Both the position numbers and the translations under genes were made by a program. A stretch of 26,687 nt of DNA, from the IMG/VR virus record IMGVR_UViG_3300008267_000299, positions 1-26,687 of that record; one strand, written 5' to 3'. The notes below the pieces were generated by a model. That model was not told the DNA's origin, did not search any database, and saw nothing but the letters and a program-made list of their open reading frames with translations. The number at the start of each line of letters is the position of its first letter. The stretch's first letter is position 1. Shown here one piece after another: positions 15,382-22,478 of the stretch. Source of the DNA: a virus.

Positions 15382-16043
15382 TGAAAGCAAACGTAATTAG
15401 ACTAACACCATTGTTAGAATCAATCCTGAGAGAAGAGGATATGAAAAAACAAACAGCAGCAATGGATGCTGCTATGGGTAGTGCATTTAAGACCTTAGGA
15501 GCTGAGTTTGAAGCCAACAAAGATGAGATACAACAAGACGTTGCACAGTCGCAGGGTGAGGTTAATGAAGCGTTAGGTATTATTGGTATTCTTGGTGTCA
15601 TATTAGCAGCACCAAAGATTATTGAGCTGTTTGTGAAGGGTCTTGGTAAGATAGTGTCTGCGTGGAAGACTTACGTAAAACCAGGAGAAGCTAAGGGTAA
15701 TGAGGAGGAGTTTGCGAAGGGTATTATGAATTTTGCTCACAAATGGCACAAAGCATATATTAAGGGTATTAAGTGGATTCTAAAGATTTCTGGAATTTAC
15801 AAAAAAGCCGGAATCACAGGAGATGGAGCTCAAGAAAAAGCAGCAGAAATGTTATTCTATACAATTATCGCAGCAATGGCCATTTGGAGTGGAATTGGTG
15901 CTGGACAGGCGTTTGCTAAGGCAGTTTCAGGATCAGGTGGAGTTGGTAACTTTTCTCTAGCAGCATTTGAAGCAGCAATGGCCTCTATTAAAACCGCCGA
16001 AGTAACTGAGTTTATGGCAAAACTAGGATTGAAGATAACATAA
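15381..16043 (+). CDS. Candidate internal protein with two hydrophobic helices
   Basis: A 220-residue protein. The leader MKANVIRLTPLLESILREED has LLE13 and LRE18. Two hydrophobic helices follow: EALGIIGILGVILAAPKIIEL (63-83) and LFYTIIAAMAIWSGIGAGQA (158-177). Between them is a Lys/Trp-rich amphipathic region (GIMNFAHKWHKAYIKGIKW). A membrane-active protein carrying a head-targeting leader beside the protease gene is suggestive of a virion protein that enters the host membrane during DNA delivery; this is inference. It is the last gene before the 16071 terminator. A membrane protein of the prohead assembly site is the main alternative. Confidence 0.65.
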   Translation: MKANVIRLTPLLESILREEDMKKQTAAMDAAMGSAFKTLGAEFEANKDEIQQDVAQSQGEVNEALGIIGILGVILAAPKIIELFVKGLGKIVSAWKTYVKPGEAKGNEEEFAKGIMNFAHKWHKAYIKGIKWILKISGIYKKAGITGDGAQEKAAEMLFYTIIAAMAIWSGIGAGQAFAKAVSGSGGVGNFSLAAFEAAMASIKTAEVTEFMAKLGLKIT

Positions 16044-16070
16044 AACTAATAAAAATACAAACTTTTTTTA

Positions 16071-16107
16071 AGAAAACCTACCCAAAAGTAGGTTTTTCTT
16101 TTTTTGC
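16071..16107 (+). terminator. Intrinsic terminator after the protease/core operon
   Basis: A nine-base-pair stem (AAAACCTAC at 16073-16081 with GTAGGTTTT at 16088-16096) and six-base loop are followed by a T-rich tract to 16105. It closes the operon from portal and protease. Confidence 0.85.
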
Positions 16108-16207
16108 GTAATACTTATTTGCAAATACACTATCCGTATTATAGTGTCCTAACATTACGATCTATATTGTTGGCTCTCAATAGCCTCAGGACAAACAAAA
16201 AAGCAAA
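16108..16207 (+). promoter_or_regulatory. Structured leader of the scaffold/capsid operon
   Basis: This gap holds no gene. A perfect seven-bp hairpin is at 16127-16147 (ACACTAT, loop CCGTATT, ATAGTGT). A competing pair TGTCCT (16145-16150) with AGGACA (16188-16193) shares bases with it. Between them GGCT (16172-16175) can pair with AGCC (16182-16185). A degenerate box, TATTTGC, lies at 16116. The 12 bases before the ATG are A-rich without Shine-Dalgarno. It probably carries the promoter and an mRNA stabilising or regulatory structure. Confidence 0.5.
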
Positions 16208-17227
16208 ATGAACAAATTGTTAAAAGACGCAATCGCAGATGCTAAGGCTGTTCGTGAGACTGCATTAGCTAACGCTAAATTTGCACTTGAAGAAGCATTT
16301 GCTCCTAAACTACAGTCTATGCTATCTCACAAAATTAAAGAAGAGATGGAAGGTGAAGAAGAGGAAGCACCAGCTGAAGATGATGCAGCAATGGAATCAA
16401 GAATGCGCGGTAACGCTGGAATCTACGAAGAAGATGATGATATCTTTGGAGATGAGGAAGGTGAAGGTGCATCAAACGCTGCTGGGAACGATCCAGAAGC
16501 ATTAGCTGAGGAAGGCGAAGATGAAGAAATGCCTGCTGAAGAAATGCCTGCTGAAGAGCCAGCTGAAGAAGAGGGTGAAATTTCTGACGAAGAGTTGGCA
16601 GAATTAATCCGCGAACTGGAAGGTGAAGAAGAAGAGGAAGGTTCAGACGAAGAAGAGTCACTTGAAGAAGGTGAGGACGAAGAGTATGAAGAAGCTCCTA
16701 AATCTGAAGGTAAGAAAAAGAAAATGAAGATGATGGAAGAGGAAGGTGAAGAAGAAGCGCCAGCTGAGGAATCAGATGACGAAGAAGTTGACCTAGAAGA
16801 AATCATCCGTGCATTACGTGAAGAAGATGAAGAAGGTGGTGAAGATTCTGAAAGAGCTGAAAAAGCTGAGGAAGAGTTGGAAGAAGCTTACAAAGTAATC
16901 AAATTCTTACGTAGCAAATTGAACGAAGTAAACCTATTGAACGCTAAATTACTTTATGTAAATAAACTAATCAAACGTGAAGGTCTTACAGAAGGTCAAA
17001 AAGTGAAAATCATTGAAACCTTTGATCGTGCTAAAAATGTACGTGAGGCTAAATTGATCTACACTACACTTGCTGAGTCAGTAGCTAAGAAAGCTGTTAA
17101 GTCTGCTGCCGTTTCTAAAAAGAGAATGGTAGAAGGTTTTGCATCTAAAGCTCAAAAGCCTACTAAGATTCTTCAAGAGAACAAAATCTACGATCGTTTC
17201 AAAACGTTGGTAAACTTTAACAGATAA
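16208..17227 (+). CDS. 22: Prohead scaffold/core protein (T4 gp22-like)
   Basis: The internal scaffold on which gp23 assembles; destroyed by gp21 during maturation. The 339 residues exceed T4 gp22 (269), mostly because residues 45-215 are an extreme Glu/Asp-rich stretch with short repeats (EEMPA twice; two related segments DEELAELIRELE at 127-138 and DLEEIIRALREE at 195-206). The C-terminal part (225-295) is the conserved core: AYKVIKFLRSKLNEVNLLNA, then EGQKVKIIETFDRAKNVREA and YTTLAES. Several (L/I)xE sites are visible. It sits directly before the capsid gene, as in T4. Confidence 0.88.
   Translation: MNKLLKDAIADAKAVRETALANAKFALEEAFAPKLQSMLSHKIKEEMEGEEEEAPAEDDAAMESRMRGNAGIYEEDDDIFGDEEGEGASNAAGNDPEALAEEGEDEEMPAEEMPAEEPAEEEGEISDEELAELIRELEGEEEEEGSDEEESLEEGEDEEYEEAPKSEGKKKKMKMMEEEGEEEAPAEESDDEEVDLEEIIRALREEDEEGGEDSERAEKAEEELEEAYKVIKFLRSKLNEVNLLNAKLLYVNKLIKREGLTEGQKVKIIETFDRAKNVREAKLIYTTLAESVAKKAVKSAAVSKKRMVEGFASKAQKPTKILQENKIYDRFKTLVNFNR
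16523..16552 (+). repeat. Exact tandem 15-bp duplication in scaffold gene
   Basis: GAAGAAATGCCTGCT occurs twice in a row and encodes EEMPA-EEMPA in the acidic region. A third, degenerate copy follows. Confidence 0.85.
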
Positions 17228-17252
17228 TTAACTTAATTTAAAAAGCAAAAAA

Positions 17253-18863
17253 ATGAACTTGTTTGAAAACATTCATAACGAGAACAGAGGTGAAGCAACA
17301 AAGCCTCTAATCTCTAAGTGGTCTCGTACGGGATTACTTGAGGGCTTGAAAGGTAAGAATGAGAAGTCAACTGTGGCTGTCCTTCTTGAAAACCAAGCTC
17401 GTCAATTAGTAAAAGAAGGATCTGGAACAACTGCAGGTGTAGGTGGATCAGGATTCGAGCAGTGGACTGGTGTAGCTCTACCGTTGGTACGAAGAGTATT
17501 CGCTGAAATCGCTGCTAAAGAATTCGTTTCTGTACAGCCGATGAACTTGCCTTCTGGTCTAGTATTCTACTTAGACTTCAAATACGGTAACAACAAGAAG
17601 CCTTTCGGATTTGCTCCAACTGGACAAAACCAAACAGGAACACTTCAAGGTGTTACTAACCAAGTTGGTGCTCCAACTGATGGTCTTTACGGTGCAGGTC
17701 GTTTTGGTTACTCAGTAAACACTCAAGTAGGTACTGCAGCTGCTGCAACTACTGCTTCTGCAGGTGTTTCTGACGTAAACTACGATGGTCTATACACTGC
17801 TTCTGTAGCTACGTTGTGGAAAACTTGGGCTATCGCTACATCTTCTATCGCTAACTTTGATCCGTATGCAGTACGTTCGTTTGTTCCAGTTTCTGGATCA
17901 ACTACACTAACTGCAGGTCAATACTTGCCAGCGTTTACAAGATTGTCTGGTGGTAATGTCGTATTCGTTGTAACTGCTTCTATCGCAGGAGCTGTTGGTA
18001 CAGCTGCAGCAAACACTGCAATCAGCTACTCTATCCAGCCTACAAACGATAACAGAAATGACTTCGAATCAACTGGAGTAGACGCTAACAACCGTAACCT
18101 AGACACAGACTTGAACATCCCAGAAATTGAATTGCAAATGCGTTCAATTCCAGTAACTGCTAAGACTCGTAAGTTGAAAGCAAGCTGGACACCTGAGTTT
18201 GCTCAAGATCTTAACGCATACCACTCAGTAGATGCTGAAGGAGAATTGACAGCTATGTTGTCAGAGTATGTATCAATGGAGATCGACCTAGAGATCCTAG
18301 ACATGCTTATCTCTGCAGCTGCTACAACTGAGTACTGGTCTGCAAAAGTTGGTCAAGAGTGGACTGGAGCAGGATTTGCACCAAGCCAATTCAACGGTCA
18401 AGCTTACATCCAAGGTACTTGGTTTGCTACCCTAGGTACTAAACTACAAAAAGTATCTAACCAAATCCATGCTAAAACTCTACGTGGTGGAGCAAACTTC
18501 TTAGTATGTTCTCCAGACGTTTCTACAATCCTTGAGTCAATCCCAGGATATGCAGCAGACGGAGACGGAAGCAAGTCTAAGTATGCAATGGGTGTACAAA
18601 AAGTAGGTGCTATGACTAGCCGCTACGAAGTGTACAAAAATCCATACATGCAAGAGAACACAGTATTAATGGGCTTCAGAGGATCTCAATTCCTTGAAAC
18701 TGGTGCAGTTTATGCTCCTTACATTCCATTAATGTTGACTCCACTTGTGTACGATCCTAAGAACTTCATCCCAAGACGTGGTGTAATGACTCGCTACGCG
18801 AAAGTTGTTACTCGTCCTGAGTTCTACGGAAAAGTGTATGTAGCTGATTTGAACAACTATTAA
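17253..18863 (+). CDS. 23: Major capsid protein (T4 gp23-like)
   Basis: The HK97-fold shell protein, 536 residues (T4: 521). The N-terminal region has KWSRTGLLEGL (22-32) and AVLLENQARQLVKEGSG (42-58). The block GVALPLVRRVFAEIAAKEFV followed by SVQPMNLPSGLVFYLDFKYG is highly characteristic. The C-terminus RYAKVVTRPEFYGKVYVADL is also typical. The expected gp21 cut is after E55 (LVKE/GSG), here V-K-E rather than the usual I/L-x-E. Residues 150-270 form a Thr/Ala-rich inserted domain. It shares the leader and promoter of the scaffold gene and is followed by a strong terminator. Confidence 0.97.
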   Translation: MNLFENIHNENRGEATKPLISKWSRTGLLEGLKGKNEKSTVAVLLENQARQLVKEGSGTTAGVGGSGFEQWTGVALPLVRRVFAEIAAKEFVSVQPMNLPSGLVFYLDFKYGNNKKPFGFAPTGQNQTGTLQGVTNQVGAPTDGLYGAGRFGYSVNTQVGTAAAATTASAGVSDVNYDGLYTASVATLWKTWAIATSSIANFDPYAVRSFVPVSGSTTLTAGQYLPAFTRLSGGNVVFVVTASIAGAVGTAAANTAISYSIQPTNDNRNDFESTGVDANNRNLDTDLNIPEIELQMRSIPVTAKTRKLKASWTPEFAQDLNAYHSVDAEGELTAMLSEYVSMEIDLEILDMLISAAATTEYWSAKVGQEWTGAGFAPSQFNGQAYIQGTWFATLGTKLQKVSNQIHAKTLRGGANFLVCSPDVSTILESIPGYAADGDGSKSKYAMGVQKVGAMTSRYEVYKNPYMQENTVLMGFRGSQFLETGAVYAPYIPLMLTPLVYDPKNFIPRRGVMTRYAKVVTRPEFYGKVYVADLNNY

Positions 18864-18885
18864 TAGTATTTCAAATAAACCCTTG

Positions 18886-18912
18886 AACCCCTCCTAGTGA
18901 GGGGTTTTTTGT
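18886..18912 (+). terminator. Intrinsic terminator after the major capsid gene
   Basis: A perfect eight-bp GC-rich stem (AACCCCTC with GAGGGGTT), loop CTAGT, followed by T residues. Its strength fits a highly expressed capsid transcript. Confidence 0.9.
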
Positions 18913-18922
18913 TTTCCAAAGC

Positions 18923-18929
18923 TATTTAT
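18923..18929 (+). promoter_or_regulatory. TATTTAT box upstream of phoH
   Basis: TATTTAT lies 22 bases before ATG 18952, right after the capsid terminator. It directly abuts another ATG at 18930 that opens a 33-codon frame. Confidence 0.6.
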
Positions 18930-18951
18930 ATGAAAGCAAAGTTACTAGTTC

Positions 18952-19647
18952 ATGGAAGATCAAAAGCAGCCGCAGGCAAGAAAGTTAAGCAATCTCGAGA
19001 AGAGAAAGCCAAAAGGCCAAATCAAATTTAAGATAGAGTTAAATGAGGAGCAGAAGGTTGCTAAGGCAATCATCTACGATAATCCAATAGTCTTATTGAA
19101 GGGAATGGCAGGTAGCGGTAAAACACTCGTAGCATGTCAAATAGCGTTGGATATGTTCTTTAAAAGAGAAATCGAAAAAATTGTAATTACACGACCAACA
19201 GTAGCAAAGGAGGACATCGGATTCTTACCTGGAGATATGAAGGAAAAGATGGATCCATGGTTAGCTCCAATATATGCTAATCTTTATATGCTCTACAACA
19301 AAGAAGCTATTGATAAGATGGTATCTGAAAACTACATCGAGATTGTTCCATTTGCATTTATGCGAGGTCGTACGTTTCCAAACACAATGGTGTTAGTTGA
19401 TGAGTGTCAGAATATAACACACACTCAGACTGAGATGATGTTAGGTCGTTTAGGTAAAGGCGGTAAGATGGTATTCTGTGGTGATTTAGCTCAGATTGAT
19501 TTGAAATCAAAAAAGGATTCTGGAATCAGTTTCTTTGTGAGATTAGAAGAGCAAGTACCAGGAGTGCGAATCATATCTTTGAAAACTAACCACAGACACG
19601 AAATCGTAGAGAAAATCCTATCAGTTTACACTGACTACAGAGATTAA
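18952..19647 (+). CDS. phoH: PhoH-like ATPase
   Basis: A PhoH-family P-loop ATPase of 231 residues, single domain. Walker A GMAGSGKTLV (51-60) and Walker B MVLVDECQNIT with D150-E151 are intact; ITRPTVAKEDIGFLPGDMKEK (79-99) and GDLAQIDLK (177-185) are typical of the family. PhoH is very common in marine phages; despite the name, links to phosphate starvation are not established, and RNA-related helicase roles have been suggested. The short basic N-terminus (1-25) is uncertain because a neighbouring frame from ATG 18930 is open and similar in composition. It has its own promoter box and no clear terminator after it. Confidence 0.92.
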   Translation: MEDQKQPQARKLSNLEKRKPKGQIKFKIELNEEQKVAKAIIYDNPIVLLKGMAGSGKTLVACQIALDMFFKREIEKIVITRPTVAKEDIGFLPGDMKEKMDPWLAPIYANLYMLYNKEAIDKMVSENYIEIVPFAFMRGRTFPNTMVLVDECQNITHTQTEMMLGRLGKGGKMVFCGDLAQIDLKSKKDSGISFFVRLEEQVPGVRIISLKTNHRHEIVEKILSVYTDYRD

Positions 19648-19661
19648 TAAGTCAACGCTAC

Positions 19662-19668
19662 TATTTAT
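19662..19668 (+). promoter_or_regulatory. TATTTAT box before virion protein gene
   Basis: TATTTAT in the phoH downstream gap, 13 bases before the GTG start at 19682. Confidence 0.6.
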
Positions 19669-19681
19669 ATCAAAATACGTA

Positions 19682-20179
19682 GTGGCAAGCAATTTACTTA
19701 TTACGATACAAGAGTCTATCATACTTCCTAACGGAAACAGAGAGGTTCTTCAAAACACCAAAACGATATCAGGTGTTAATCAAACCTTACGTAGGATTGA
19801 CACGATAGCCACATCACCAAGTGGATCAGGAATAGAAATCTTGAGATTTACAGACAGTGAAGCACAACAAACTGCTGGCTCATTTGTTAAGAGTGAAGTC
19901 AAGTATATACGAATAACTAACCTAGACGGTACAAACGCAGTAGAAATCTCTATTGTAAATGAGGAAGGATCTGAAGGAGAGTTTGTATTGTTTAAGTTAG
20001 ATGCAGGAGAGTCGTTGATGATAGGTGGTGTAGATCTTGGGGCTAGCCAACCTGCTGACTATGTTCTACCAGGTATATGGGATGAAATGTATTACGGTTA
20101 TTCTGGACAAGCTGATGTAGTTAGAGCTAAGGCAATAACAGCTCCTATTCAATTAGAATACTTTGTTGCATCAGCATAA
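19682..20179 (+). CDS. Putative beta-rich virion protein
   Basis: A 165-residue protein starting at GTG (19682), since no in-frame ATG lies upstream after the box. It is predominantly beta-strand, with no long helix: LLITIQESIILPNGNREVLQ (5-24), KTISGVNQTLRRIDTIATS, YIRITNLDGTNAVEISIVNE (75-94), FVLFKLDAGESLMIGG (101-116). The mixture of beta strands and acidic loops fits an outer capsid or neck component. I recall proteins opening MASNL...I...ISGVN in T4-like marine phages, but the exact role is not known. Confidence 0.65.
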   Translation: MASNLLITIQESIILPNGNREVLQNTKTISGVNQTLRRIDTIATSPSGSGIEILRFTDSEAQQTAGSFVKSEVKYIRITNLDGTNAVEISIVNEEGSEGEFVLFKLDAGESLMIGGVDLGASQPADYVLPGIWDEMYYGYSGQADVVRAKAITAPIQLEYFVASA

Positions 20180-20187
20180 ATGATTGA

Positions 20188-20194
20188 TATTTAT
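20188..20194 (+). promoter_or_regulatory. TATTTAT box before short fibre gene
   Basis: TATTTAT lies 14 bases before ATG 20209, followed by an A-rich leader. Confidence 0.65.
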
Positions 20195-20208
20195 TTAAAA
20201 ACTACAAA

Positions 20209-20736
20209 ATGGGATTAACTTATAGAGGTGACTTAGACCGACCGCTTAACACAGCAGAGATAGACGACAACTTTAGATATTTTACTGGCTCGCACGCAGT
20301 AACTGGATCAGTAACAGCAACAGAGGGATTTGTTGGAAGTCTAACTGGATCTGTGAATGGTGTAGCAGATAGTGCAGTAACAGCATCACATGCATTGTTT
20401 GCAGAAGTAGCTGAATCATCATCTTACGCAGCATTAGCGACAACAGCAGAAACAGCTTCTTATGTAGAAAATGCACAAACAGCATCTTACGTTGAGATTG
20501 CACAAACAGCATCTTATGTTTCTTTAGCTGAGTCTGCTTCTTACGTATCTGCAACCAACGTTGACGGTACTGTAGCCAACGCTACAGCAGCTGTAACATC
20601 ATCCTTTGCAGCAGGTGCTTTCTTGTTCGCAGCTGTTGATCCACTTCCAACACCGGTTAATGGAGCCTTAATAGTTTCATCTAGCGGTGATTTATATTTT
20701 GGTAGCGGCAGTAACTGGAACTTGGTTAGCTTGTAG
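20209..20736 (+). CDS. Short fibre-like protein with ASYV repeats
   Basis: A 175-residue protein. The N-terminus GLTYRGDLDRPLNTAEIDDNF is the RPLxxxEIDdNF motif widely found at the start of phage tail-fibre proteins. Residues 28-50 contain TGS units. Residues 82-117 are four tandem nine-residue repeats of the type TASYVxxAx, probably a trimeric fibrous shaft. The C-terminus (145-175) is a small capping domain: NGALIVSSSGDLYFGSGSNW. It is followed by a strong terminator, so it ends its transcript. Precise location on the virion is unknown. Confidence 0.7.
   Translation: MGLTYRGDLDRPLNTAEIDDNFRYFTGSHAVTGSVTATEGFVGSLTGSVNGVADSAVTASHALFAEVAESSSYAALATTAETASYVENAQTASYVEIAQTASYVSLAESASYVSATNVDGTVANATAAVTSSFAAGAFLFAAVDPLPTPVNGALIVSSSGDLYFGSGSNWNLVSL
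20452..20559 (+). repeat. Four 27-bp fibre repeats
   Basis: Four tandem units encode TASYVENAQ, TASYVEIAQ, TASYVSLAE and SASYVSATN. The word ACAGCATCTTATG in this block (20506-20518) recurs in the fibre gene at 23666. Confidence 0.8.
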
Positions 20737-20765
20737 AAAATAAAACCCACTTTTGGATAAAATAG

Positions 20766-20795
20766 AAAAGACTCCAATCGGAGTCTTTTTGCGTT
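20766..20795 (+). terminator. Intrinsic terminator before the neck operon
   Basis: A perfect ten-bp stem AAAAGACTCC/GGAGTCTTTT with loop AATC at 20766-20789, followed by T. Only eight bases separate it from the next promoter box. Confidence 0.9.
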
Positions 20796-20802
20796 TTTAC
20801 GA

Positions 20803-20809
20803 TATTTAT
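20803..20809 (+). promoter_or_regulatory. TATTTAT box for the neck operon
   Basis: TATTTAT between the terminator and ATG 20824 (14 bases to the start). The box directly follows a terminator, so it is the only obvious source of gp13-gp15 transcripts, which makes its promoter function likely. Confidence 0.7.
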
Positions 20810-20823
20810 TAAAAACTATCACT

Positions 20824-21969
20824 ATGAATATAGTAATTTGGCCAGGATCAAGTTCGTTCTATCCAGGCAAGACACCTTTCGGATATTATGACTTAGATTC
20901 GAGGTTTCAGTCGGACGCAGACCGAGTTGCTGACTGGTGCGCAAAGCGTTTAGGATATCCTATACTAGAGGTGGAATTGCAAGATGTAAACTTCTATGCT
21001 GCCTTTGAAGAAGCGGTTACCGAGTTCTCTACGCAAGTTAATATGAACAATGCCGCAGATTACATGCACACCCTAATTGGTGCACCAAACACATCAAACC
21101 TAAACGGAAAAGTAATATCTCCTAGCTTGAACAGAACAATTCAACTTGCAAAAGAATATGGAACTGAGGCGGGTAGTGGAGGTACAGTAGACTGGAAAAG
21201 AGGCTATGTAGATCTTATACCAGGACAGACCTTATACGATTTAGATACTCTATGGGCTGATGTCAACGAGTCTGGAAGTAAGATTGAAGTGAAGAGAGTT
21301 TACCATGATTTCTCACCAGCTATTGTTCGATACTTCGACCCTTATGTAGGAACTGGAGCAGGAACTCAGCAGCTATTGGATAGCTTTGGTTGGGGATCAT
21401 ATTCACCAGCCGTTTCATTCTTGGTAATGCCACTATATGCTGATTTACTTAGAATACAAGCTATCGAGATGAATGATAAGATTCGTAAGTCAAACTATAG
21501 CTTTGAACTTAGAAACAACCAACTGCGATTGTTTCCAATTCCAACATATCCAACAAAAGTGTGGTTTGAGTATATTGTAGAGGCTGATAGAGTTAATCCA
21601 ACCAAGAACTCTCCAAGTGGTAGTGTAGTAACGGATCTAAGTAGCATACCTTTCAACAGAAACGAATACTACACAATCAAAGATATAGGAGTTCAGTGGA
21701 TATACAAGTATACACTAGCAGTTGCTAAGGAGATGTTAGGATTAATCCGTAGCAAATATAGCACACTCCCTATTCCAGGATCGGAATTAACATTGAACGG
21801 AACTGACCTAATGGCGCAGGGAAGAGAAGATAAAGCTACACTAGTAACAGAGCTCAACACCCTACTTTTAACAATGGGCAGAAAGACACAGCTAGAAAAC
21901 GAAGCTTTAATCGCTACATCAATTCAGCAGCAGTTATCGAAAGTACCACTAAACATATACATTAAGTAA
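20824..21969 (+). CDS. 13: Neck protein gp13-like (head completion)
   Basis: A head-completion/neck protein that sits on the portal after packaging. The 381 residues compare with 309 in T4. Shared features with T4 gp13: near the N-terminus, KRLGYPILEVELQDVNFYAA with EEAVTEF (compare RRLGAPIINVEL and ALELYGEY). Near the C-terminus, KYTLAVAKEMLGLIRSKYST and PIPGSELTLNG followed by ATLVTEL, matching the T4 WATALAKELNGQI...LPGGVTIDG region. The N-terminal 35 residues (WPGSSSFYPGKTPFGYYDLD) are an extension absent from T4. It is the first gene of a gp13-gp14-gp15 group joined by TAATG overlaps. Confidence 0.85.
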   Translation: MNIVIWPGSSSFYPGKTPFGYYDLDSRFQSDADRVADWCAKRLGYPILEVELQDVNFYAAFEEAVTEFSTQVNMNNAADYMHTLIGAPNTSNLNGKVISPSLNRTIQLAKEYGTEAGSGGTVDWKRGYVDLIPGQTLYDLDTLWADVNESGSKIEVKRVYHDFSPAIVRYFDPYVGTGAGTQQLLDSFGWGSYSPAVSFLVMPLYADLLRIQAIEMNDKIRKSNYSFELRNNQLRLFPIPTYPTKVWFEYIVEADRVNPTKNSPSGSVVTDLSSIPFNRNEYYTIKDIGVQWIYKYTLAVAKEMLGLIRSKYSTLPIPGSELTLNGTDLMAQGREDKATLVTELNTLLLTMGRKTQLENEALIATSIQQQLSKVPLNIYIK

Positions 21970-22478
21970 TGGCACTATTTGGTAGCAGTAGAGATATTAG
22001 ATTTATACTCGGAATAAACGGGGAACTGTTAGATAATGTAATTCAGCAAGAAGTAGACTATTACAAACTACATATTCCAGATACAAAGAGTTCGGATCCA
22101 GTAACTAACCTTTATGGTGAGGGCTCATCACAAAAGGCATACTACAAGCCAGTTAGGATAACTTGCTTAATAGATAGAACTCAAGGTTTCCAGGCAGCAC
22201 AGGATGATCAGTTTGGTATTGATGTATCTTCTACTTATATTTTTCGATTCCTACGTCCAAAGCTAGAAGAGGTCGGTCTAGTGCCGGATATTGGAGATAT
22301 TATTGAAGATCGTGGAAACTATTACGAAGTGGACAACACAAACGAGATTCAGTTCTTTGCAGGAAAGGATAAAGATTACGGAAAGAATGTAGGTCCAGAG
22401 TTTGGTCGTAATATGTCTATTGAATGTACAACGCACTTAACGAGAGTAGTAAGACTGCAAATAGTAAAATTTAGATAA
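21969..22478 (+). CDS. 14: Neck protein gp14-like
   Basis: The partner of gp13 in the neck. The 169-residue length is shorter than T4 gp14 (256). The core resembles T4 gp14 in order: VDYYKLHIPDTKSSDPVTNLYGE (24-46), matching the YYVP...DLIFGED region; GFQAAQDDQFGIDVSST, matching GAKSFFSNFGMQV; then GDIIEDRGNYYEVDNTNEIQFF, matching GDLIYF..NSLFEINWVE. The long T4 C-terminal tail is missing. The gene shares single-base TAATG overlaps with both neighbours, so the neck proteins are probably made together. Confidence 0.72.
   Translation: MALFGSSRDIRFILGINGELLDNVIQQEVDYYKLHIPDTKSSDPVTNLYGEGSSQKAYYKPVRITCLIDRTQGFQAAQDDQFGIDVSSTYIFRFLRPKLEEVGLVPDIGDIIEDRGNYYEVDNTNEIQFFAGKDKDYGKNVGPEFGRNMSIECTTHLTRVVRLQIVKFR

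Noticed and set aside
16423-16806. A serine-rich 127-codon open frame on the - strand in the scaffold gene
   Set aside because: Poly-Ser arises from antisense reading of Glu/Asp codons; no promoter or start context supports it.
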